Source of the DNA: Portulaca oleracea
Taxonomy: Eukaryota > Streptophyta > Magnoliopsida > Caryophyllales > Portulacaceae
Length of the DNA: 64,000 nt
Assembly: GCA_029582165.1 (NCBI GenBank)
Contig: CM055872.1
Span: forward strand, 26,638,243 to 26,702,242
Direction of reading: 5' to 3'
Position 1 is the stretch's first letter; every line of letters begins with the position of its first letter. A model generated the notes under the pieces. It was not told where the DNA came from. It made no database searches and saw nothing but the letters and a program-made list of their open reading frames with translations. Below are positions 55,281 to 64,000 of this stretch, one piece after another. Both the position numbers and the translations under genes were made by a program.

Positions 55281-57120
55281 CGACTCCGATTATAACAAAA
55301 AAAACTAAATTTCATAATAATAAATATATAAGAAATTTAAGGAATATAATCCTAAAAATAATAAAAATTATATTATAATTCTTTCAGATGCACGAAGAAG
55401 CATAATACTCAAAAATATATTTCATGCAGTACGCCCTCCTTCCAATATTATTTATCCTTTCATTGACTATGAAGGTCTCCAATAATATTATCATTTTTAA
55501 AACAAAAGACTTTCCATAGCTTTATGGTTAGTATACTCATGGGATGCAGGGGGTGAGGTAGGGGTTAGTGAGACCGGGATCTCGGTAATTTTTTCAGGTC
55601 CCGGTTCCAGTTGTAACCGTAAGCAAAATTTTGCTCTTGGTCCTGGTCCCGGTCCTAATTCACCGTGGGCAGGAAATGAACTGGGAAATTTTTAGTCCCA
55701 GTTTCATAATTTTTTGCACTTATTATTTGATTTATTTCCGTAAACAACCCACACAAATAATACAAATTTTTTCAAATTTCACAAATTTCGGCGCCTGTTT
55801 TTTTTTTTTATATAGCCATTATTTCCCTAATTAAAATGACACAATATCTAATACATAACGTCTTTTTCCAGAGTGGTTTAGGTTGCTTCTATGGTGAATT
55901 TAGTATTACAATTTCCTTCTCTTTGATTGACCATGTTAATGTTTGAAATAATTATCATCCCTACCTTACATCCGATATCGCAAGAAGCACTACATACGTT
56001 ATGTGCCATATTACCCGAGTACTTACCACAATAGTGGGTTTTTGTCTGTAAATCTCATTTTACTGGTCAATATAACCCTTGATTGAGTTAATCGCATCAG
56101 TTAATTGAAAAGAAGAAGTTATATATCGAAGCATCAGAATTGTTAGTGTTAGCAAAAATTCGACTTCGGGTAAATTTAGGTCGGACAAATTCGGTCAATG
56201 TCAAAACTCGGACGAGAAATTTATGTCCGAACCAGGTTTTATTTCGGGTCTGACAATTCGGACGAAGCTAAAATAGGGTCCGAACAATAGAAAAAAGAGA
56301 AATTTTGTGACCGAATATTCAGTCAATTCAATCAATATCAAATTTTATGACCGAATATTCGGTCAATTCGGACGAAACATCTATGTCTAGACCTAGTTTT
56401 TTTCCAGGTTGGACAATTCGAGTAATCTGGGTCAGACAAAATTTTGCCAGCGCTAAGTATTGTCATTAGTGCTATAAATTCTATTAGGACATCCACTTAA
56501 TTTCACATGTTCATATTTCATAATCTTATTGTGATTTCCAACATTTTTACCACATATAACCGTTCTCCACACATTTGGCATCTCATTTATAATATTCCCT
56601 TTTATCTTAACGATTATTTTTTTTATATGTCCACATCTTAACTATTACTCCATATTGAACTTATATTTTTATTGTAGTTTTGTTTTACTTGATCAAACAA
56701 TTGTTTCTCCCTTGTTAAGTCTTATGAGTTTCATCTTAATATATCATCATATTCGTACCAAGTAACACTTCAAAAATTTTAACGTATTTATATATGAACG
56801 CTCAAATATTTATTTATTTATTTTTTGTTTGGGGCAACACCCAATTATTTGCTAGTTTTGAACAGTGGAATGATGATACGTGCTTTATGCAAAGATGTTT
56901 TTTAATTTACATCGCACCAAACTAGTATTTCCTCTGCTTCAAATTGGTTGACGTATTTCATAATGTGTCACATGCAAATGCAAAGATGTTTTTTTTCCTA
57001 AGCCTTTTTCCACATATCAAAGTGTGTGGATATACAGTGAGAGAATGTGATAATAGAGTATGAATGTTTTGTATTGAATGAAAAAAGTAAAGGGTAACAC
57101 CATTACTAAAACTAAAATAA
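55281..57120. other. AT-rich spacer with diverged repeats
   Basis: No gene was recognised. Degenerate GGTCCCGGT motifs lie near 55590-55690 and TCGGACGAAATTTATGTCCG-like motifs at 56150-56440. Confidence 0.5.
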
Positions 57121-57123
57121 TTA

Positions 57124-57793
57124 TCCGTTCTTTTATGCGGTGAATTTTGGGTACGGTAAGTTGCGGTAGAAATAATAAATGAGCGTTGAAATTTTTTTAT
57201 TAGGAAATATATTCAATAATAAATAAGTTGCGATGGATTGCGGTAAGTTGCGGTAAGTTGCGTAGAAGCAATTTTGTGGATTTTAATTGTTTTGTGGATT
57301 TTGTGGAAATATATTAAATAAAAAGGTGAATGGTAATTTGTGCTGAGTTGCGGTAGGTTGCAGTAAGTTGCAATAAATTGCAGTGCGATAACTTGCAGTA
57401 CCGCATAAAAGAACAAGGGTTTTTGGCTCAAAATAATTCGAATTCGGAGGTCATTGGCTGAAAATAATCAAAACTCACTTTTTGGCTGAAAATAATCCAA
57501 ACTTTTAACCTATTTACTCGGACTAAACCGAAATCGATTTCCGACGTCAGAATACTGACCGATCAGCTTATGTAGACCGCAATCAACATAAATTCAAAAC
57601 CAAAATCAATTAAAGAAACACGTGCTCCGGCTATCTAGTCAAAATTCTGACGCCGGAAATCGATTTCGGTTTATTCCGAGTAAATAGGTTAAAAGTTTGG
57701 ATTATTTTCAGCCAAAAAGTGAGTTTGGATTATTTTCAGCCAATGACCTCCGACTTGGGATTATTTTGAGCCAAAAACCCAAAGAACAAGGCC
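57124..57793. mobile_element. PIF/Harbinger-like MITE, copy 2 (interrupted)
   Basis: Same family as 54326-54641 in the opposite orientation. The left end CCGTTCTTTTATGCGG is intact but its first bases are diverged. The right end is split by the element at 57417 and resumes AAAGAACAAGGCC followed by TTAA. Confidence 0.75.
57417..57780. mobile_element. Mutator-like fold-back MITE nested in the Harbinger-like MITE
   Basis: The ends GGGTTTTTGGCTCAAAATAA and TTATTTTGAGCCAAAAACCC are perfect inverted repeats. AAAGAACAA is duplicated exactly (57408-57416 and 57781-57789), 9 bp. 364 bp, non-coding. Confidence 0.92.
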
Positions 57794-58151
57794 TTAAGTA
57801 TTGGAAAAACGGAAGGTAACAATTACTTTGGAACAAAAAAATTAATTAAGTGTCATTTAATATGGGAAGTAGTGAGGAATTTATATATACGCCATATTAT
57901 AGTCATAGAATAAGTATTACAATTTTGACACTAATTTAATAATAATAAGCAGTGAGTAATTTAATATTATAGTTATAGAATAATTTTTTAGACACTAATT
58001 TAATAATAAATATTAGTTATCAATTATAAAAAGCTTTGAATATATTAGATACGCCAAGAAACATAAGTGATACACTAACTAAGTCAACCATATCCGTTAG
58101 GTGTATTTTTGATATTCTTTGTAAATTTAAAAGTATTGATATACTTTTATA
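57794..58151. other. AT-rich spacer
   Basis: No feature recognised. Confidence 0.6.
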
Positions 58152-58160
58152 AAATTTATA

Positions 58161-58361
58161 GGGAAATTGGATTTTAATAATATGAACTATTGGTGATATA
58201 AGACTAAATAATGTGAACTTTCGATTTGGTGATAAATAATACGAAGTTTTACCCCATGTTGCTCTGAACAGTACGCCACCGAGTTAAGTTGAACTTAAGT
58301 TGGTGGTAGTCTGACGCGGCGTCGGAGGGATGTCACAGTCAGCACTATTTGTCCACTTAAG

Positions 58362-58421
<60 letters not shown>

Positions 58422-60050
58422 TTTCCAGTTTTCCGCTACCCTGCCCTTCCCTGCCCACCGCCCATTATGTCCACACAAACCATTGAAGCTATGGCACTCC
58501 TACTTCTCCGAGAAACTTCCTCGTTCTTTCATGGATTCCATAGACTTTACTGTTCGTTTTGCTATATCTCTGCATCACAACTCCTCAACCTTCTCACTTC
58601 TCCTCTGCAACTCTCAAGCTTCAACCCACAAAACAACAATGACATCTCATCATCTATCATCATCATCATCATCATCATGCACTCTCATACATCTCGTCCT
58701 CCTCCTCATCATCATCATCCTCCCACCATCATCATCACCTTCGTGGCGCCCTAATCACTCCAACACTTTTTTCTTTCTTCCATTCTCCTTTCCAAATCAA
58801 ATCAAACTCCCCTAAAAAACCTAACAAACCACTACATTCTTCTTACATTTTTCCTGGGGGCCTTCCATAATTGTAATTAGTTAGTTAGAATTTCACTTTA
58901 TTGATTCAAATTTAAGTTGGATTTCAAAAATGGAAAGTATTTCCCCATGATTTGCTTGTTTCGACTCTCAATTCAGTTCTTCTGAGTTTTCTCATTGTTT
59001 TTCTTCTTCTTCTTATTCTTCTCCATATGAGTGTTAATCTAGAGAGGTTCCCAAGTGACCAATGCTAAAGAACACGTATACAGATAATCTTCATAGGAAC
59101 CTTTATAAAAATATGTGTGTTCATAATTAAACTCGTAATCAACCACACCTAAGAAAAATTCGACTAAGTCCAGCCTAGAAAAATTCATGAACAGTTTAAC
59201 CCCAACCTAGAAATCCAAATCGAGAACCAGGACATTACACAAGAAACTTCAGAAAAATCAACAAAGCATACCCAAGAATGAAGAGAGAGGCAGAAATTTC
59301 GGTCAAGAAACCAGCCGGGAATCAATCGAAACCCAGAAATTGTAGCATTACTATCGAAATTGAGACAATTAGTACGAACTACCATAAAGTTCAACCCAGA
59401 ATTACAACTACTCGAACCTAGATCAACAAATCTATCTACAAATCAATAATCTTCAGGTCAAAATTTCTCCAGCTTGATCTTGTGTGTTTCGTCATTGATG
59501 GGTAGTCTGAGTATTGGGTTTTCCGGGATTTGATTGAGAATGGGGTTTTCTTTGGTGGATGAATCAGCTGCATTCGGGTAAACAAAGGGTCTTCTCTCTC
59601 TACCTTCAAACCTTAGACTGAAGGTCTTCAAATCCCCTCAGAATAGTCTAAGGTAGAGGGTTACCAACCCATCACTCCTAAAGCCCAAAACCCTTTAAGG
59701 GTTTTAGTCTTTCCTCAAATGGGTTTCAAAAATTTCATGGGGTTGCTTCAAATACACACAAAGCTAACAAACATGAAGGGAGCTGGAAATCTGGAAAATG
59801 AGGGAGGCAGGGAGAGAGAGAGTGTGTGTGTGAGAGAGAGAGAGGCTTATGTGGACAAATAATGCTGACTGGGACATCTCTTCACCGCCATGTCAGACTG
59901 CCATCGAATTAAGTTCAACTTAACTTGGTGGCGTACTTTTCAGAGTAACATGGGATAAAAGTTCGTATTATTTATCACCAAATCGAAAGTTCATATTATT
60001 TAGTCTTATATAGCCGGCTAAAAGTTCATATTATTAAAATCCAATTTCCC
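58161..60050. mobile_element. Mutator-like element, second copy of the 39268 family
   Basis: The ends GGGAAATTGGATTTTAATAA and TTATTAAAATCCAATTTCCC are inverted copies over ~165 bp and match those at 39268-40937. The flanks AAATTTATA (58152-58160) and AAATTTATT (60051-60059) agree at 8 of 9 bases. The interior has a (TC)n run (58362-58420), an exon-like Ser-rich stretch (58467-58815) and a leader-like region, none assigned. The cargo differs from the first copy. Confidence 0.85.
58362..58420. repeat. (TC)n microsatellite
   Basis: An uninterrupted TC run near the left inverted end. The Leu-Ser frame over it is an artefact. Confidence 0.95.
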
Positions 60051-60059
60051 AAATTTATT

Positions 60060-61330
60060 TATATGTCATATTATAGTTGTATAATTAGGTCATATCATTT
60101 ACTTTTTAATTTAATACATAATAATATTTTTTATACTAGCCAAGATATTAAAAAGATTGTCCGGAGAAGCGTATCATTTTTGTAAAAAAAATAGTTAACC
60201 CACCCGTCCTATGGACGAGTTAAATATAGTTAACTTGTAACTACCTGAACCCAAAGTATACAGACACTAGTCTTTATTCAACCAACTAGTCTGAATTGAT
60301 AAGTCTAATAACATAATTTTCAATTGATGTTAGGATCCTTAGTTATTGTATTGGAAGGAAAAAAAGTAAATACCAAGCATGAATATGTATGCTATAAAGC
60401 AAGCCATTTTTTTATATTATATTGTATTCAATGACAAAACAATAAATTTAAGTGTCAGCATAAGCTACAAGGCAAAATGTTTATTATTATATTATATTAA
60501 GGGAAAAATAGTTAATTCGAACACAAGCTACAAGGCAAGCAGAAGGACAGACAAGGTGTTTGTTATTATAATGTATTCGAAAAAAAGGTAAATTCATATA
60601 TCAACACATGCTAGCAAACAGACAGACAAGCAAGCTGTTTAAACAAATTTTTTGTTCACACCACTTTGATCGTATAGAAACAGGGAATATAGCGACATAG
60701 GTAAGGTCATGCCATTTTATGTGACATATTTTTACTTTACTTTTATATTCTTTTCTATTATGAACTTTTTAAATGTCTTCTCTTACTATAAAAACCAAAG
60801 TTGGGAAAAGTTCACCCGATGCAATTATCGACTCGAAATCGACACGAAGTTAAGTGGGTTTGAGTATGAATTTTCAACCCATTTGATTAAATGGGTTGAC
60901 ACAATAAAGTCGCTTAAATAATTGGGTTAAGCTTGGGTTAAAAATGCCCACACGAAAAAAGACACATTTAACCCGTTTAATAAATGATAAATGGGTAACT
61001 TGTATACTATTTAACGTTTTGTTAGAAATTCATAGATTGATTAATGTTTTGAGGCGTGAATGGGATCACTTTCTTTAAAAGAAGATTTTCCCCTAATGTA
61101 AATTCGTGTCTCCAGGATACAACAAAGCTTCCTAGATTGGCGAATATATAGTCATCAATCCCCTCATGGTTGTCTGTTGATATCTATCCAATTGACACGA
61201 TTTGGATAAGAACAGTTGTGGGAAACTGTTAATGATAATTAAAACTGTCAGCAACTATCTCTGTCAACTGTAATAATAAAATAATAAAATAATTATTATA
61301 AAGGAAAAGGATTAGACTTGATTATAATGG
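60060..61330. other. AT-rich spacer with degenerate tandem repeat
   Basis: At 60390-60645 three or four diverged units of ~80 bp share AAGCTACAAGGCAA and TTATTATATT. No gene was recognised. Confidence 0.5.
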
Positions 61331-62229
61331 TTGCTCCTTTGTTCGAGCTTATGTGCTAAGTGTCAAGTGCGCCTAATAAGCGTCAAAAAGTATGCGCCTC
61401 TAGCGCCCTACAACCCACGCCACGTGGGCGTGTGTGGTTGAATGCTTTGCATTGAACCTTAACCCTAGCACAGGTTAGCCCAACCCAAGCTTTACTTATT
61501 TGTAAGTCCATATAACTCTTTAACTTATAAAGAGTTAAAAGTTAACTTACTTTGTCCATGTGGGACATTAATTAGAAAAACCTATTTATATTCCCTAGGA
61601 GCTAGAGATGACATTATTCTATCTATGTGGGACATTGATAGAACTAATGCATTAATTCTCATATTAACTTTTACTAACAATTCAATAATCCCCCACTAGT
61701 TAGTGAAAGTTGAAACCTAGCCAATCGTTATTATGATACTGCATATCTGAAGGTATAATACGATTAAACCTTCAATTAGTGTAAGTGACTCAAAATCTTA
61801 AAAGGCATTTGGTGGCCAGATAACTTAAACCAAATCCTTTAATATTAAGACCGAAGGCACTACACACAGTACCACACCTTATCCTTATTTCAAAAGAAGC
61901 CTTATTATTGCAGCACTATTATGGCCTTGTGCTCATTCTGGTTCTGTGAATATATACAAGAGTTAACATCCAATAAAACTCATATTATAGAGGGGCCACA
62001 CTCTAATATTTACATAGGAGGACTCCATACCTTTATGGATTCCATTAAGAGTAAACTCATCCTCCTTAATAATTAAATGCACTATATCCTATTTATAGTG
62101 CTCCATTGACCTTGTCATAACTCGTTATTACCCTTTAAACCCTATAACTAGTTTTCACTAGAGTAAGGTAGGGTTCCCATTACAACTGATCATACATCAA
62201 AGGATTTTAAACCCATTCTAGCAATGGTA
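61331..62229 (-). other. Probable 3' region of a Ty1/copia element
   Basis: Continuous with the copia pol fragment to the right and without coding signal. It may hold the polypurine tract and 3' LTR, but no ends are defined. A near-palindrome CACGCCACGTGGGCGTG lies near 61420. Confidence 0.3.
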
Positions 62230-62860
62230 CTCTACACCAAATCCCTTGGCAAACTTTTAGTCAAGACGCCTGCTAGATTTAGAGTTGATTTGACATAGAT
62301 GATAGTTATGACTCCATCTTGAATCGACTGCCTCACATAAGCATGTCTCAAGCTAATATGTCTAGACTTCCCATTATAGATTTTACTAAAGGCTCAAGAC
62401 ATGGTATCCTGACTATAGCAGTATAAGGAAATGGCTGACATAGGTTGTGGCCATAACTTAATATCCAACAATAAATTCCTTAGCCATTATGTTTCCTTTC
62501 CTGCTGCTACTAAAACAATGAACTAAGATTCCATAGTGGAATGTGAGATACATGTTTTCTTTATAGAGGCCTAACTAATGGCTCCTCCTCCTAGGGTAAA
62601 TATCCACCCTGATGTTGATTTGTTATCCTTAGAGCTAGTTATCCAACTAGCATATGTGAATCCCTCCAAAACAGATGGAAAATTGTTGTAAAATAAGCCT
62701 AAGACAACAGTCCTCTTCAAGTATCCAAGTACTCTTGCAATAGCTTTCCAATGTTCTACACTTAGCTTACTTGTATACCTTGATAATTTGCACACACCAA
62801 ATGCAATGCCTGGCCTAGTACAGTGCATTACATACATAAGACTCCCTATAGCACTAGCAT
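62230..62860 (-). pseudogene. Ty1/copia pol fragment (RT end and RNase H)
   Basis: The minus-strand frame 62837-62571 reads MYVMHCTRPGIAFGVCKLSR, YLKRT and WITSSKDNKSTSGWIFTLGG, the typical end of copia RT and start of RNase H. Further 3' (62420-62230), after frame breaks, KSRHISLRHAYVRQSIQDGV and LAGVLTKSLPRDLV give the end of RNase H. Upstream domains are cut off by the LTR at 62861. Not functional. Confidence 0.85.
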
Positions 62861-64000
62861 TGTTCGGTCTCGTTCCCAGCCAAATTCTTATCTTTTATAG
62901 GTTATGTTTGCTCGTTTTAACCCCTTATTTATATATTAGATATGATGATTTTGTATTTTGTAGGAAAATAAAGAGTTAAAAAGAAATTGAGCATAATTGA
63001 GGCTTTATAGGGAATTCCTAGCGATTTCCCGAGCCGACCCAAGTCAACCCGAGCCGACCCGAGTCAAACCGGGCCGAGAATCGAGGCGAGACCAACCGGG
63101 GAACCCCTTGTCTGGTTTTGGCACAAAAACAGGGGCGTCGCACCCGCTACAACCCTTGTGGCGGGCGCTACAACCCAAGGGAGGATGATAAGCCAAGGAG
63201 GCAGAGCAAAGTCGCCCTCATGACACCAGTGGTCGCGCCCGCGACCGACTACGGCAAGAAGAAAGGTGCTGCGGACAGTCGCTGGTCGTGCCCATGAAGC
63301 ATTGTCTCATGCCCGCGGAAGGCGGAGGTCGCGCCCGCGACAAGAGATCTCGCGCCTGCAACAAACACTGAGTGAGCGACGATGGAACGGGGCAGAGCCT
63401 GGTCGCGCCCGCGACCAAGGCTGTCATGTTCGCGACAGTCGGAATCTGCAGAACAAAACGCGCGGCGCTGTTGTGTTATTTATGGGGATTTGGGGGTTTT
63501 TCCTTTCTTCTATAAATACCCATTGTAATTCAGACCTAAAAACCAATCTTTATCTAGTTTTTCATAGTTTTAGGAGTAGGATTAGAGTAGATTAGATTTA
63601 ATTGCTTTCTTTAATTTCTTCAATCCTTTAATTGTTCTTCAAGTTTTTTTCATTGTTCTTCAAACTTTCTTGCAATTTGTATTCAAACTTTCTTCAAGCT
63701 TTCTTAATTCAAGCAACCTTCATTAAAATGTTTTTACAAAGCTCTCTCTCTCTCTCTCTCTCTTTCTCCCTCTCTCTCTCTCTCTCTCTCTTTCTTTGGT
63801 TGCCATTGTTGACTTGATTTCCAAGCTTTCTAGTGCTAATCACACCCAATCCACTTTTAGTGACGAGGAGGGTCAAGGGTTACCAATTCTAATTTCTAGT
63901 GAGAATTTGAGAATCCTTGGTAATCCAATCCACAATTTCTTGTTTATTGGGGGGAAATCCATGTGTATATTGAAGATTAGAAGAGTGTGTTCATCAAAGG
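62861..64000 (+). repeat. Athila-like LTR, plus strand, runs off the window
   Basis: It starts TGTTCGGTCTCG inside the copia fragment. GATGATTTTGTATTTTGTAGG-like sequence at 62943 matches the Athila-like LTR above (minus strand). A palindrome block GTCGCGCCCGCGAC and variants (63200-63440) precedes TATAAATACC (63511) by ~70 bp. A (TC)n run lies at 63740-63792. The right end is outside the window. Confidence 0.7.

Noticed and set aside
58284..58815. Arg-Glu and Leu-Ser repeat proteins
   Set aside because: They are caused by the TC microsatellite; the part after it is Ser-rich, unrecognised and lies in a transposon.
1..64000. tRNA or rRNA genes
   Set aside because: I looked for tRNA-like arms near the primer-type motifs; all instances were retroelement primer-binding sites, and no rRNA sequence was recognised.

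Overview
The window is plant nuclear DNA, most likely from a eudicot. The evidence is plant LTR-retrotransposons primed by initiator tRNA-Met or tRNA-Asp, CACTA and Mutator-like transposons, plant-only gene families (G-type lectin receptor kinase, Casparian-strip-like protein, REDUCED WALL ACETYLATION), and long AT-rich spacers with microsatellites. I cannot name the species. There is one intact host gene, a G-type lectin receptor-like kinase on the minus strand (15973-18393). Nearly everything else is transposable-element DNA, much of it nested, and many insertions can be closed exactly by their target-site duplications (TSDs).

Layout. 1-772: remnant of a minus-strand LTR. 773-14477: a decayed Ty3/gypsy element with three LTRs and two internal regions (gag only, then gag-PR-RT-RNaseH-INT). 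Its integrase is split by a 5.3-kb CACTA element (7641-12928, TSD TAT), which carries an exon of a Casparian-strip membrane protein and a Mutator-like MITE. 15973-18393: receptor kinase. 18394-23701: AT-rich spacer with MITEs, a Helitron-like element and fold-back elements. 23702-31321: three nearly identical LTRs alternating with two gag-protease internal regions that lack reverse transcriptase, all inside one TSD (ATAAG). 33179-44761: an Athila-like non-autonomous element (TSD TTAGG, tRNA-Asp primer site). It contains a chromovirus-like LTR (34385-38055, TSD GGTTT) and a Mutator-like element (39268-40937, TSD TAAATAAAA), which in turn contains a 312-bp TRIM (39652-39963, TSD GTCCG). 45013-53249: a second gag-protease-only LTR element. 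Its 5' LTR is split by a 4.4-kb CACTA element (45446-49874, TSD AAT) carrying pieces of three host genes: NECAP, VAMP72 and RWA. 53250-62860: fold-back elements and MITEs nested in one another, a second long-TIR Mutator-like element (58161-60050), and a Ty1/copia pol fragment. 62861-64000: start of another Athila-like LTR.

How the parts relate. Both CACTA elements have subterminal repeats and captured exons with intron borders still attached, so the captures came from genomic DNA. Two LTR families keep gag and protease but no polymerase, so they would need polymerase in trans; the gypsy element at 773-14477 has a closely similar gag and the same primer site. In four LTR families a block of short GC-rich inverted repeats lies about 50-70 bp upstream of the TATA box. 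This shared architecture is the least explained signal in the window.
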